Below are positions 1 through 9,021 of a stretch of DNA of 64,000 nt, piece by piece. The first letter of the stretch is position 1, and the number at the start of each line of letters is the position of its first letter. The translations under genes and the position numbers were made by a program. Source of the DNA: Sphingomonas faeni (GTDB lineage Bacteria > Pseudomonadota > Alphaproteobacteria > Sphingomonadales > Sphingomonadaceae); assembly GCF_023195535.1 (NCBI RefSeq), contig NZ_JALPNF010000002.1, positions 1 through 64,000 of the forward strand, in the 5' to 3' direction. The notes under the pieces are model-generated. The model was not told the DNA's origin. It ran no database searches and saw only the letters and a list, made by a program, of their open reading frames with translations.

Positions 1-126
1 TGTCAAAGAGCCGACAAAAATACCGACACTCGCATAACCTCCCTTGCGGAAGATTTGGAGCATCTGGTTTTTTGCGACCGCTGCGTCCAGACCGTGTGGC
101 CGTTCGCTGCGGTGACACCCCTCTAG
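1..126 (+). CDS. possible 3' end of an unidentified gene entering from the left edge
   Basis: The first 42 codons are open from the window edge to a TAG at 124-126. The predicted tail has an acidic stretch (LAEDLEH) followed by a C-x2-C pair (FCDRC), which could be half of a small zinc ribbon, but I do not recognise the family. The codons used (AAA AAT, ATA) are less GC-rich than the rest of the window, and an open frame this short can arise by chance. Bases 127-211, up to the next gene, hold nothing I can name. Confidence 0.25.
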   Translation, partial: CQRADKNTDTRITSLAEDLEHLVFCDRCVQTVWPFAAVTPL

Positions 127-211
127 GGCCACCTCACAAACCCGTCAAATGCTTTTTTACAGTTTGAGGTCAGTTTTTCGGTTTCCAGACCAAAAGCGCC
201 CTCCCGGCCTC

Positions 212-601
212 CTAGCGTGGGTGGAGGCGCGTAAGCGCAATCCCGGCAAGGTTTTGCGCTCGGCCGATATGACGAATGCGAATGGAGTCGAAGCCGTGGG
301 CAAGTTCTGCGAACCTCGCGCGATGGGCTTCGAGTGCCGCGGTGCGGCAGCGCGCCGTGCCGTTGGCCTGGGTTACGACGAGGGTCGAATCGCCCAGCAG
401 GACAATGTCGCGTTCGCCGTTCTGCCGGGCGACTTCGAGGGCATGAATGGCTGCGAGCCACTCTGCATCGCTGTTCGTGCCGTGGCCGTAGTTGTGCTGG
501 TAATATGGTACGCCCTTATGGACGACGGCACACTCGATCGCGCCCGGGTTCGGGCGACAGCCACCGTCGAAGAACAGCTTGGTGCGTCCGCGGTGCGGCA
601 T
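212..601 (-). CDS. RNase HI-like (reverse transcriptase-like) protein
   Basis: A 129-residue protein with the RNase H fold pattern: LFFDGG with Asp12, NSDAEW with Glu47, and LLGDST with Asp71 supply three of the four acidic residues of the family. The fourth Asp, normally in an N-x-x-A-D motif near the C-terminus, appears to be Gly120 (QNLAG). This puts it among the short stand-alone RNase HI-like proteins rather than classical RnhA; whether it still cuts RNA-DNA hybrids is open. The ATG was chosen because it overlaps the TGA of the upstream membrane-protein gene by one base (ATGA-type coupling). An in-frame extension further upstream lies inside that gene and does not look like protein. Confidence 0.8.
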   Translation of the reverse strand: MPHRGRTKLFFDGGCRPNPGAIECAVVHKGVPYYQHNYGHGTNSDAEWLAAIHALEVARQNGERDIVLLGDSTLVVTQANGTARCRTAALEAHRARFAELAHGFDSIRIRHIGRAQNLAGIALTRLHPR

Positions 602-1719
602 CACGGTTTGGCCGATGGCCGCTTGCGCGATGCCAGCGCCGCACTCGTCACGAGCAGACCGATGCCCGTGACCGTTGCCCCACGGCGTACGGCACGTAAT
701 CCGCCAAGTGCCAACAGCGACGCGGGGAGGCTTCCATCGGCGCCAGCTATATGCGCGAGTGCCAACCGCCCTGCCCCGCCGGATGATGGTGGAGGTGGCG
801 GTGCAATTGGTGGGCCTTCGATGGCGACGGTATCTGCGACGGTGGCACCGCGATCGCCCAACGGTTGCGCTGCGCCGGTCGTCGTATCGTGCTTCGTCTG
901 GTGCTCGAGTTCGGAATTGAGTTCGGCACCGAGCAGGAACACATAGGCCGACAACCAGAGCCACGTCAGCAACACGATGACGGCGCTGAGTGATCCATAG
1001 GTTGCGCCGTAATTGCCGAAGCGCGACACATATACGCCGAAGCCGATCGTCGCGGCCAGCCAGATCAGCGTCGCCGCGAGCGATCCCGGGGTAAGCCACG
1101 TCCATTTCGCCTTGTGGCGGTTGGGGCCGAACCGGTACAGGCACGCCGCCGCGGTCACGCCGAGGGCTGCGAGCACCGCATAGCTGACGAGCCGGATCGC
1201 GACGAGCAGGACGTGAGGCGCGTTCGGGATCAAGCCGTCGAGCAACGCGAACGCCGCCGTAGACAGCGCCGCGACCAAGGCCAGCACCACCGCGCCGCCG
1301 GTGATCGCGAAGGCGAGCAGGTTCAGCGTGATGAATCCGCGGGTTTCGCGTTGTTCATACGCGATATTCAGCGCGGTGACGATCGACGAGGCGCCCTTCG
1401 TGCCACCATATAGCGCGATGCCGAGCGCGATAACGAGACCGAAGCCCTTCTTGCCTTCGGACGTGCCGACCACGGTGGTGAGCTGATCGCCGATTACGCG
1501 TGCGGCATCGTCGGGCAGGACGTGGAACAGCGCGCGGATGTTGGCGACGACGGTCTCGGTATCGGCGACGAGACCGTAGATCAGCACGATCGACGCCAGC
1601 AAAGGCACGATCGCGGCGAACCCGTAAAACGCTGTACCTGCCGCGATGAGGCCGATATTGTCCTCGCCCGCCTCGGTCCAGGTCCGCTTCAGGACCTTCC
1701 ACCATTCGCGGGCCGACAT
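601..1719 (-). CDS. YihY/BrkB-family inner membrane protein
   Basis: A 372-residue integral membrane protein of the YihY/BrkB family (once mislabelled RNase BN). The typical motifs are present: an N-terminal amphipathic stretch leading to AAGTAFYGFAAIVPLL, then ALYGGTKGASSIVTALN, then a cluster of hydrophobic segments to about residue 280 with FGNYGATYGSLSAV and the ELNSELE end motif. After the domain comes a tail of about 90 residues with a run of six prolines and one more hydrophobic stretch near residues 335-360, longer than in many family members. The molecular function of the family is not established. The gene is translationally coupled to the RNase H-like gene downstream. The 111 bp upstream separate it from the ABC permease on the same strand, so one transcript is possible. 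Confidence 0.9.
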   Translation of the reverse strand: MSAREWWKVLKRTWTEAGEDNIGLIAAGTAFYGFAAIVPLLASIVLIYGLVADTETVVANIRALFHVLPDDAARVIGDQLTTVVGTSEGKKGFGLVIALGIALYGGTKGASSIVTALNIAYEQRETRGFITLNLLAFAITGGAVVLALVAALSTAAFALLDGLIPNAPHVLLVAIRLVSYAVLAALGVTAAACLYRFGPNRHKAKWTWLTPGSLAATLIWLAATIGFGVYVSRFGNYGATYGSLSAVIVLLTWLWLSAYVFLLGAELNSELEHQTKHDTTTGAAQPLGDRGATVADTVAIEGPPIAPPPPPSSGGAGRLALAHIAGADGSLPASLLALGGLRAVRRGATVTGIGLLVTSAALASRKRPSAKP

Positions 1720-1830
1720 CGACCACGGGCTGGTGGCCTCATGCTCGGCTCGTAACTCACCTTTGCTCAGCGTCTTGCCCCTCGGTCCCGGTATCCTCCG
1801 ACCTAACGCGGTGCGCGCGCAAACGTGCCG

Positions 1831-4326
1831 TCAGAGTTGCCGTAAGGCCTGTGCCGGGCGTGCGCCGAGGATCGGCCACGCGCCGATCAGCCCAATCGCC
1901 ATCGTCAGCCCCGCCCCGCCAACCAGCGTCGCCGCGACCGCCGCATAATCCGGCAGCCACTGGAAGCTGAACAGCTGCGTGACGACATACCACGCCCCGC
2001 CGAGCCCGAGCGCGAGCGCCAAGAGCGATAGCACAATGCTCAGGAACGCGTATTCGAGCGCCTGGACCGCGAGCACCTGGCGTCGCGTCGCGCCGAGCGT
2101 GCGCAGGATCACGCCGTCATAGGTACGCGCCTCGCGTGCGGCGGCGATCGCACCGATCAGCACGGCGATACCGGCGAGAATCGCGACCGACGCCGCCGCC
2201 GTGATCGCGGTCGCCATCTGCGAGACGATCGCGCGGACCTGCCCCAACACGCCGCGCACCTCGATCACCGACACCGACGGGAAGCGGGGCAACAACGCGC
2301 GCATCACCATCGATTCCTCGCCCGGCGCGAGATCGATCGTTGCCGCCAGGTTATGCGGCGCATCCTCGATCGCATTGGGCGAGAACACCATGACGAAGTT
2401 GAAGCCGAGCGTATCCCAGCTGATCCGCCGGAACGACGCGATCCGCGCGGTCCGCTCGACGCCGAGCAGGGTATAGGTGAGCGGATCGCCGATCTTGAGA
2501 TCGAGCACCTTTGCCAGCCGCTCGTCGATCGAGACCAACGGTGGGCCGCGATAATCCCGCGGCCACCAGCCGCCGGCGGTCAGTTCGCTCCCCTCGGGCA
2601 AGGTGGCGAAATAAGTCAGGCCGCGTTCGCCGCGAAGTGCCCAGGCCCCCTCGGGCAGCGTCTTAAGGTCGGCGACGCGGGTCGTCCCGTAGCCGGTGAT
2701 CGTGCCACGCATCGCCGGGACGGTGCGGATCACCGGGTGGATCGCGATGCCTTCGACGGTGCGGCGAAAATCGGCTTCGCGATCGGGCGGGACGTCGAGC
2801 GCGAACAAGGACGGCGCGCGCTGCGGCACGGTCCGTTCGATATTGGCGTAGATGCTGGTGCGGATCGCCGCCAGCAAGACGAACAGCGTCAGTCCCAGGC
2901 CGAGCGCGACGACCAGCGTGCCGGTCCTAGCGCCGGGGCGATGAAGGCCTGCGATCGCCAACCGGAGCAGCGGGCGGCGCGACCGGGGCAACAGCGCGGC
3001 ACACCGTCGGACGGCCCATCCGAACACGGCCAGGAGTGCCAGCACGCCGGCCACCGCCGCGAGGAACCCGGCGCTCAGCGCGGGCTGTTCGGCGGTGAGC
3101 AGCGCGAGCGCGACGATCGCAACGCCGGCGCCGACCACCCATGGCAGGGTCTTGCGAAGCGGCACGCGCCGTTCGCCCGGCACGCCGCGCAACAGTCCGG
3201 CGGCGGGAATGCGGCCGGCCTCGATCAGCGGGGGTGCGGTAAAGGCCAAGGCGATCAGCATGCCGTACGCGGCGGCAAGCGCCAACGGCGCGACCTGGAG
3301 CGTGAAGCGCGGCGCGACCGGCAGCACGTCCCCCGCCAGCCAGACGATCAGCGGCACGGTGAGGACGCCCGCTATCAGCCCGGCAGCAATCCCGATCGCC
3401 GCGACGACCGCCACCTGCAGCACGTAGATCCGCGAGATGATCCCCGACGTCGCGCCGAGTACTTTCAACGCGGCGATGCTCCCGCGGCGTGCGGCGAGAT
3501 AGGAGGACACGCCGTTGCCGACGCCGATCCCGGCAATGACCAGCGCCGACAGCCCGACCAGCAGCAGGAACTGCCCCATGCGGTCGACGAAGCGCTCGGC
3601 ACCGGGTGCGGCACGATCGCGCGTCTTGGTTTCCCAACCGGCGGTCGCGAACACCGCCTTGAAGCGGTCGACGGCGACTTTCGGCGAGACACCTTCGGGG
3701 AGGCGGACGCGATATTTGCTTTCGTACAGGCTGCCCGGCTGGACCAGCCCGGTCCGCGCGATGCCAGCTAGCGAGACGATCGCGACCGGCCCGAGCGTGA
3801 AGCCTTCGCCCAGCCGGTCCGGCTCGCCGGTAACGATGCCGCCGACCGTGAAGGTCGCGGTGCCGAGCTTCAATTGCGCGCGCCGCGCGATCCCGAGACG
3901 ATCGGCCAGCGCCGGCACGATCAGGACGGTGTTCGCATCGAGCACCTTTGCCGCATCGCCGCGCAAGGCCAGCGTACCGTACAGCGGATAGGCGCGATCG
4001 ACGCCCTTGAGTTCGATCGGGACGCTGTTGGTGCCGCGCACCGCCATCGCCTGCATGCGCACGGTTTCGGAGACTGTCCCGAGCCGCGCCATCGCACCGC
4101 GTTCGGCGGGGGTCGCGGCACGCTGCGAGGCGGCGAATTCGACGTCGCCGCCGAGGATCGCGCTACCGCGAGACGCCAGTTCGGTGTCGATCGCGCGCGT
4201 CAGGCTGCCGATCGCGGCCAGCGCACCGACGCCGAGGAACAGGCACGCCAGCAACAGCCGCAGCCCGCGAAACCGCAGGTCGAGTTCGCGCCGCGCAAGC
4301 CGCCACGCCAGCCGCCAGTCGTTCAC
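1831..4326 (-). CDS. ybbP: YbbP-like ABC transporter permease (two FtsX domains)
   Basis: An 831-residue permease starting at GTG, four bases inside the end of the ATPase gene (GTGA overlap). That start was chosen because the longer frame upstream only reads through the ATPase gene in another frame. It has an N-terminal transmembrane segment (residues about 18-40), a large periplasmic domain, a central FtsX bundle (LLLVGLSALVIAGIGVGNGV region), further helices, a second periplasmic domain and a C-terminal FtsX bundle. This is the duplicated MacB/FtsX-like architecture of E. coli YbbP (about 800 residues). With the ATPase it should form an inner-membrane complex that handles lipophilic or envelope substrates; the substrate is not readable from sequence. 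The divergent tesA-like gene reproduces the E. coli tesA / ybbA-ybbP arrangement. Confidence 0.9.
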   Translation of the reverse strand: MNDWRLAWRLARRELDLRFRGLRLLLACLFLGVGALAAIGSLTRAIDTELASRGSAILGGDVEFAASQRAATPAERGAMARLGTVSETVRMQAMAVRGTNSVPIELKGVDRAYPLYGTLALRGDAAKVLDANTVLIVPALADRLGIARRAQLKLGTATFTVGGIVTGEPDRLGEGFTLGPVAIVSLAGIARTGLVQPGSLYESKYRVRLPEGVSPKVAVDRFKAVFATAGWETKTRDRAAPGAERFVDRMGQFLLLVGLSALVIAGIGVGNGVSSYLAARRGSIAALKVLGATSGIISRIYVLQVAVVAAIGIAAGLIAGVLTVPLIVWLAGDVLPVAPRFTLQVAPLALAAAYGMLIALAFTAPPLIEAGRIPAAGLLRGVPGERRVPLRKTLPWVVGAGVAIVALALLTAEQPALSAGFLAAVAGVLALLAVFGWAVRRCAALLPRSRRPLLRLAIAGLHRPGARTGTLVVALGLGLTLFVLLAAIRTSIYANIERTVPQRAPSLFALDVPPDREADFRRTVEGIAIHPVIRTVPAMRGTITGYGTTRVADLKTLPEGAWALRGERGLTYFATLPEGSELTAGGWWPRDYRGPPLVSIDERLAKVLDLKIGDPLTYTLLGVERTARIASFRRISWDTLGFNFVMVFSPNAIEDAPHNLAATIDLAPGEESMVMRALLPRFPSVSVIEVRGVLGQVRAIVSQMATAITAAASVAILAGIAVLIGAIAAAREARTYDGVILRTLGATRRQVLAVQALEYAFLSIVLSLLALALGLGGAWYVVTQLFSFQWLPDYAAVAATLVGGAGLTMAIGLIGAWPILGARPAQALRQL

Positions 4327-5021
4327 CGTAACCGGTCCGCGACGATTTGGCCGTCGCCAAGTTCGACGATCCTGTCGCAACGTGCCGCGAGGATGGGGTC
4401 GTGCGTGATGACGATCAACGTCGCGCCGGTGGCGACGCGGCGGTCGAACAGCAGGTCCATGATCGCGGCGCCGGTCGTAGCATCGAGGTTGCCGGTCGGT
4501 TCGTCGGCGAAGACGATGTCCGGCCTGGGCCCGAGCGCACGGGCGATCGCCACGCGCTGTTGCTCGCCGCCCGACAATTGCGTCGGATAATGGCCGATCC
4601 GATGTGAAAGGCCGACCGCGCCCAGTTCGGCCTCGGCGCGCGCGAACGCGTCGGACATCCCCGCCAGCTCCATCGGCACCGCGACATTCTCGAGCGCGGT
4701 CATCGTCGGCAAAAGGTGGAAGGCCTGGAGGACGATCCCGATCCGCCCCCGCCGCGCCCTGGACAAAGCGTCCTCGTCGAGCGTGCCGAAATCGAGTCCG
4801 GCGACTTCTACACGCCCGCCGCTCGCCTGTTCGAGCCCGGACAGGATCGCCATCAGCGACGACTTGCCCGACCCTGACGGCCCGAGCAGCGCGACGCTGG
4901 TGCCGCGGGCGATATCGAGATCGATGCCCTTGAGGATCGTCGTCGCGGCGGTGGCGGCGCCGAGTGTCAGCGTGACATCGCGCGCCGAGATCACCATATC
5001 GGCGGAAGCAGGTTCGGACAT
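4323..5021 (-). CDS. ybbA: YbbA-like ABC transporter ATP-binding protein
   Basis: A 232-residue ATPase of the LolD/MacB/FtsE class. Visible motifs are Walker A GPSGSGKSS, Q-loop VLQAFHLLP, signature LSGGEQQRVAIARAL, Walker B IVFADEPTGNLD and switch His in VITHD. The ATG at 5021 (MSEPAS) is preferred; an in-frame TTG nine bases upstream is the alternative. The 3' end overlaps the permease start by four bases, so the two subunits are translationally coupled. Only 25 bp separate its start from the divergent esterase gene, so the promoters must overlap the neighbouring coding ends. Confidence 0.93.
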   Translation of the reverse strand: MSEPASADMVISARDVTLTLGAATAATTILKGIDLDIARGTSVALLGPSGSGKSSLMAILSGLEQASGGRVEVAGLDFGTLDEDALSRARRGRIGIVLQAFHLLPTMTALENVAVPMELAGMSDAFARAEAELGAVGLSHRIGHYPTQLSGGEQQRVAIARALGPRPDIVFADEPTGNLDATTGAAIMDLLFDRRVATGATLIVITHDPILAARCDRIVELGDGQIVADRLR

Positions 5022-5046
5022 GGAGACCAATATCTTGGAGAAACAG

Positions 5047-5760
5047 ATGCGACGCTGGCCTCTTTATGGGGGCGGACTGGCGCTTCTCCAAGCTGCGCTG
5101 TTGAGCGCGTGCGACCGAGCGGCCGAGGCCCCTGCCCCGGCTCCCACCTCGAACGCGGTGTCACCGGTCGTGGAAGCGCCCGCCCCGAGCGGACCCGAGC
5201 GGCTGATCCTGGCTTTCGGCGATAGTCTGTACGCGGGCTATGGGCTCGACCGCGGCCAGAGCCTGCCGGACGCGGTGCAGGCGCGACTGCGGCGAGACGG
5301 CATCAACGCGACGATCGTCAACGCCGGCGTATCCGGCGACACGAGCGCGGCGGGGCGGCAACGGTTCGCGTTCGCGCTCGACAACATGGCGCGCAAGCCG
5401 GATCTGGTCCTGATCGGACTCGGTGGCAACGACGTGTTGCGGCAGATTTCGCCGGCTGAAACGCGCACGAACATGACCGCGATGCTCGACGAGGCGAAGC
5501 GCCGCGGCATCCCGGTCGTGCTGACGGGCATGATGGCACCGCCTAATCTCGGACCGGACTTTTCGTCACAGTTCAACACGATATGGCCCGATCTTGCAAA
5601 GCGCTATGATGCGACCCTGTACCCGTTCATTCTCGACGGTGTGATCGGCAATGCGCAGTTGATGCAGGCCGATCATGTCCATCCCAATCGAACCGGCGTG
5701 AATAAGATCGCGACCCGCGTCGCACCGGTCGTCGAGAGCGCGCTGAAAAAGGCCGAATGA
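5047..5760 (+). CDS. tesA: TesA-like SGNH/GDSL esterase, lipoprotein
   Basis: A 237-residue GDSL/SGNH hydrolase of the thioesterase I / lysophospholipase L1 group. The four conserved blocks are present: GDSLYAGYG with the nucleophile Ser, VSGDTSAAG, IGLGGNDV and the catalytic DHVHPN near the C-terminus. The N-terminus differs from the E. coli enzyme: residues 1-22 read as a lipoprotein signal with lipobox LSAC (Cys22), followed by a Pro/Ala-rich linker. The enzyme is therefore probably membrane-anchored facing the periplasm rather than free. An in-frame ATG 27 bases upstream is possible, but the lipobox sits at a normal distance from the chosen start. Its position divergent from ybbA/ybbP suggests that the esterase and the ABC complex act together. 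Confidence 0.92.
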   Translation: MRRWPLYGGGLALLQAALLSACDRAAEAPAPAPTSNAVSPVVEAPAPSGPERLILAFGDSLYAGYGLDRGQSLPDAVQARLRRDGINATIVNAGVSGDTSAAGRQRFAFALDNMARKPDLVLIGLGGNDVLRQISPAETRTNMTAMLDEAKRRGIPVVLTGMMAPPNLGPDFSSQFNTIWPDLAKRYDATLYPFILDGVIGNAQLMQADHVHPNRTGVNKIATRVAPVVESALKKAE

Positions 5761-5935
5761 TCGGAAACACTTGGCGCACGGCTCTGGGTTCGAACCGCAG
5801 GCAACCGGCGGGCCCATCGTTGGCTCGTCCCGTTTCGCCGCATCCGGTGGCTCGCATTCCCCCTTTCGCGCGCCGCGCGGTTGGTGCAACGCCGACATGA
5901 GGGATACCGAGGGCTAGGACACACAGGGCGATGCA

Positions 5936-6670
5936 ATGCAATTAAGCGGTTTGATCGCACGGCTTGGTCGACATCTCGACCTGACCGATGCGGAGCGCGA
6001 GGCGATCACGCGAGCCGAGCGCGGCGAGCGGCGGTTGAAGGCCGGCGACATCCTGATGGCGGAAGGCGGCGAGAGCCATGCGCTGTACGTCGTGCGCCAG
6101 GGGTGGCTGCATTCCTCGACCAAGTTGATCACCGGCGGCCGGCAGATCCTGCGGTTTCATTATGCCGGCGACCTGATCGGCACGTCGAGCATGGCCTGGT
6201 CGCAGGCGGCGGCAACGCTGACCGCGATCTCGGACTGCTGGGTCGTCGAACTGCCGAAGACCGAACTCGGGCTGCTGTTCCGCGCGCAACCGCGGATCGC
6301 CGGGCTGCTCTACGCCATCGCTGCCGCCGAGAATGTCGCGATGAGCGACCGGCTGACGACGATCGGGCGGATGGGCGCGAGCGAGCGGCTGTCGACGTTG
6401 CTGCTCGACATCATGGCGCGGCTGCGCGTGACGGCGGGGGGTATCGTCGACTCGTTCGACCTGCCGCTGACGCAGACCGACATCGGCGATGCGCTCGGGC
6501 TTACCAAGGTGCACGTCAACCGGACGATCAGGGCGCTGGAAAAGTCCGGCGTGATCGAGCGGACCGGGCGGCGGGTGCGGATCGTTGACGAGGCGGGGTT
6601 GGTCGCCGCGACCGGCTTTACCGATCGGTATGGCGAGATCGAGACAGCGTGGTTGCCGCCGGCGGCGTGA
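5936..6670 (+). CDS. Crp/Fnr-family transcriptional regulator
   Basis: A 244-residue regulator with an N-terminal cyclic-nucleotide-binding-like beta barrel (LKAGDILMAEGGESHALYVV to the FHYAGDLIGTSS region) and a C-terminal Crp-type winged helix (LTQTDIGDALGLTKVHVNRT, then LEKSGVIERTGRRVRI). It lacks the four N-terminal cysteines of oxygen-sensing Fnr and does not show the full cAMP pocket of Crp, so its ligand is unknown. It belongs to the large FixK/Crp-like group common in alphaproteobacteria. No obvious target operon flanks it. The 175 bp upstream contain no feature I can name. Confidence 0.88.
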   Translation: MQLSGLIARLGRHLDLTDAEREAITRAERGERRLKAGDILMAEGGESHALYVVRQGWLHSSTKLITGGRQILRFHYAGDLIGTSSMAWSQAAATLTAISDCWVVELPKTELGLLFRAQPRIAGLLYAIAAAENVAMSDRLTTIGRMGASERLSTLLLDIMARLRVTAGGIVDSFDLPLTQTDIGDALGLTKVHVNRTIRALEKSGVIERTGRRVRIVDEAGLVAATGFTDRYGEIETAWLPPAA

Positions 6671-6684
6671 GAACGGTCGTTTCT

Positions 6685-6809
6685 TGATCCTCCCCCGCCA
6701 GGAGGAGGTGGCTGGCTCTTGCCAGTCGGAGGGGGAGGCAGGCGAAACTGCCGTTCCGTGTCCTCCCCCTCCGTCACCTTCGGCGACACCTCCCCTGGCG
6801 GGGGAGGAT
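6685..6809. repeat. long inverted repeat element, family A, copy 1
   Basis: The element begins GATCCTCCCCCGCCAGGAGG and ends with the inverse, GGCGGGGGAGGAT. The interior has TGGCTGGC...TTGCCAG on one side and CCTCCGTCACCTTCGG...CACCTCCCC on the other. Similar 125-131 bp copies lie at 26112-26237, 31181-31306 and 40943-41073. All are intergenic. Confidence 0.85.
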
Positions 6810-6819
6810 GGTATCAAGC

Positions 6820-7164
6820 TCAGGTGCGGTCGACTACGAACAAGGTTACGCGGTCGTACTTGATGTCGCCGGGGTTGAAGATCGCGTCGGGGACGAACGG
6901 GCGATCGATCACCTCGATGTCCTTCAGACCAGCGAGCTTGAACGTGCCGAGCTTGATCTCCTTGGGCGGCTGACCGTCGCGCTCCAGCGTGATCGCGTCG
7001 ACGAACACGTCGTCATGCTTGGTGTAGAGGATGTGCGGCGCCAGCGTGCAGACCATCCGATTATAGGTCGCGGTGATGCACTGGCGCAGCGCGATCGCCT
7101 GCAGCAGCAGCGCATTTGCGTTGGACGGGGCGGACTGGTCTGGGGTCGAGGTCATGTTGTGCAT
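6820..7164 (-). CDS. conserved hypothetical protein
   Basis: A 114-residue protein I cannot name. The central part (IALRQCITATYNRM, then LAPHILYTKHDDVFVDA, then KLGTFKLAGLKDI) loosely resembles the strand pattern of WYL-type ligand-binding domains, with a basic Y-N-R motif and a later PH-x-LY motif, but no DNA-binding domain is attached. No signal peptide or membrane segment is seen. The start is an ATG with a second in-frame ATG three codons on. It ends just after repeat copy A1, and the next gene on the same strand begins 83 bp upstream. Confidence 0.65.
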   Translation of the reverse strand: MHNMTSTPDQSAPSNANALLLQAIALRQCITATYNRMVCTLAPHILYTKHDDVFVDAITLERDGQPPKEIKLGTFKLAGLKDIEVIDRPFVPDAIFNPGDIKYDRVTLFVVDRT

Positions 7165-7246
7165 CGCAGCATAAGTTGAGGGTGAGCGGTGCCGTTAGGC
7201 CGAACGCGACACGCGCGACAAGGCTTAACTTGACCCCGTAGCCGGT

Positions 7247-8062
7247 TTACCTGACGGCTTCGACCTCGTCGGTATGAACGTCGAAGCCGACCAGACGCGC
7301 CGGACCGAAGCTGGTGGTGAGCGCGGTATCGGTCGCGTCGCGTCCGCGCGCCATCAGAATCCGGCCGATCCGCGGGCGATTGTGGCGCGCATCGAGCGTG
7401 TGCCACGTGCCGCTGAGATACACGTCGAACCACGCGGAAAAATCCATCGGTGCGTCGACCGGCGGGATGCCGATATCGCCGAGATAGCCGGTGCAGTAGC
7501 GCGCCGGGATGTTCATGCAGCGGCACAGCGTGATGGCGAGGTGCGCAAAGTCGCGGCACACGCCCTGGCGCTCCTGATAGACGTCCCACGCGGTCTTGGT
7601 CGACCGCGCGAAATGATAGCCGAACTCGACATGCTCGTGCGCGAAGTCGACGATCGCCTGGACGCGCTGCCAGCCGGCGGGGACGTGGCCGAACAGTGAC
7701 CACGCGGTTTCGGAAAGGCGGTCGGTCTCGCAATAGCGGCTGCCGAGCAGGTAGATTAGGATCTCGTCGGGCAGATCCTCGACCGCATGCTGGACCGCGT
7801 TGGGGAAGACGGGGTCCGGCAGGCCGCTGTCCTCGATCGTGAAGTCGCACGACAGCGTCAGGCCACCCTTGGGAACGGTGAACCGCGAGCAGACATTGCC
7901 GAACGCATCGAGATAATCATAGGTCGGCACATCGGGATCGGCGGCGAGCCGATGCGGCGTCACCAGATCCTTGTTGCGCGACGGATGCAGGCTGAGCATC
8001 GCCATCATCGGCGTTGCGACGTCGGTTTCGAAACGAATGTCATAGCCGGCTCGGATCAGCAT
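7247..8062 (-). CDS. transglutaminase-like cysteine protease-fold protein (first of two)
   Basis: A 271-residue protein with an N-terminal beta-rich domain (IRFETDVATPMMAML) and a transglutaminase-like core. The catalytic Cys lies in ERQGVCRDFAHLAITLCR, the His in GTWHTLDARHN, and the Asp in that last motif. This is the bacterial transglutaminase-like family often found with peptide-ligase-type operons, acting as peptidase or amide-bond enzyme; the substrate is unknown. The start is the ATG of MLIRAGYD; a 24-codon upstream extension has no coding character and would overrun the intergenic gap. The gene lies 25 bp downstream of the second transglutaminase gene, probably in one operon. Confidence 0.87.
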   Translation of the reverse strand: MLIRAGYDIRFETDVATPMMAMLSLHPSRNKDLVTPHRLAADPDVPTYDYLDAFGNVCSRFTVPKGGLTLSCDFTIEDSGLPDPVFPNAVQHAVEDLPDEILIYLLGSRYCETDRLSETAWSLFGHVPAGWQRVQAIVDFAHEHVEFGYHFARSTKTAWDVYQERQGVCRDFAHLAITLCRCMNIPARYCTGYLGDIGIPPVDAPMDFSAWFDVYLSGTWHTLDARHNRPRIGRILMARGRDATDTALTTSFGPARLVGFDVHTDEVEAVR

Positions 8063-8087
8063 CGATGTCCCCCTTAGATGCCTGGTG

Positions 8088-9005
8088 TCACGCAGTTCGC
8101 GATGATTGATGGTCGTTGGCAGTGCCCTCGGCATCCTCGTCGACGGTGATGTCGACCGACACGCTCATGTCGAGGAAGCTGCCGGGAAAGCCGCTCCAGG
8201 TGCCGGAGACCGGCACCGCCTGGTAGATATCGCGCGCGACGGCGACGCGGACGAGGCCGCGATTGCCGACGATGCCGTTGGTCGGATCGAACTCGACCCA
8301 GCCCGAGCCGGGCAGATACACGCGCACCCAGGCATGCGTGTTGCCGCCGCCGGTCCGATGCTCCCGACGAGTAGGATTGTAGACATAGCCCGAGACGAAC
8401 CGTGCCGCGAAACCGAGCGCGCGGACCGCCTCGATCATCAGCATTGCATAGTCGCGGCAGGTGCCCTTGCGCTTAGCGAGCGTCTCGATCGGCGTCTGCG
8501 TACCCTTTTCGGGACGCTGGACATAGGTGAACTCGCGCTTGATCGCGGCGGTCATCTCCGACAGCATCGCCAGCGTATCGGTCTTCGCGCCGACCCCGAC
8601 GAAGCGGCGCGCCCAACTGTCGATCTCGCGCTGCGGATCATGATGCTGGCGCTCGATCGAGCGCAGCAGGTCGGGCATTTCCTCCGACGAGTAGGTGAAA
8701 GGATATTGCCGCGCATACCGCTCGATATCGACCCGCTGCAATTCCCCCGGCGTGTGATCGAGGTGGACGGTGCTGTCGATCACGAGGTCCTTCGCCCGCT
8801 TGGCGAAGGTGGCGATCGCTACCGAATTGCCGAACACGTCGTGCAGCCAACGCACGTCGGAAGGTTCGGGGCTGATCGTCAGCGTGGCGTCGATCAGGCG
8901 CTGGTCGTAGCTTTCGCGCGGCCGGACCATGATCCGATGCTCGCCGAACGCAACCGGTTGGCGATACGAGTATTTGGTTACATGAGAGAGCGTTAGAGAT
9001 GGCAT
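8088..9005 (-). CDS. transglutaminase-like protein (second of two)
   Basis: A 305-residue protein with the N-terminal bacterial transglutaminase-like domain (LTLSHVTKYSYRQPVAFGEHRIMVRPR) and a catalytic core. The Cys is in KRKGTCRDYAMLMIEAVRALG, the His in GGGNTHAWVRVYLPG and the Asp in WVEFDPTNG. This is a textbook match to the family, sharper than its downstream neighbour. The ATG of MPSLTLSH was chosen; an in-frame ATG six codons upstream would put the start only about two bases from the divergent amidohydrolase start. The two transglutaminase genes and the divergent enzyme form one compact locus with 16 bp between the divergent starts. Confidence 0.9.
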   Translation of the reverse strand: MPSLTLSHVTKYSYRQPVAFGEHRIMVRPRESYDQRLIDATLTISPEPSDVRWLHDVFGNSVAIATFAKRAKDLVIDSTVHLDHTPGELQRVDIERYARQYPFTYSSEEMPDLLRSIERQHHDPQREIDSWARRFVGVGAKTDTLAMLSEMTAAIKREFTYVQRPEKGTQTPIETLAKRKGTCRDYAMLMIEAVRALGFAARFVSGYVYNPTRREHRTGGGNTHAWVRVYLPGSGWVEFDPTNGIVGNRGLVRVAVARDIYQAVPVSGTWSGFPGSFLDMSVSVDITVDEDAEGTANDHQSSRTA

Positions 9006-9021
9006 CGAGGATCCACGTCGC

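Noticed and set aside
127..211. Possible hairpin terminator (CCTCACAAAC ... GTTTGAGG) near the left edge
   Set aside because: The arms match imperfectly with a long loop, and there is no well-placed T run relative to a confirmed gene end.
4327..5091. N-terminal extension of the YbbP-like permease giving a 1086-residue protein
   Set aside because: The extra 250 residues are the ATPase gene read in another frame; the GTG at 4326 with GTGA overlap is the natural start.
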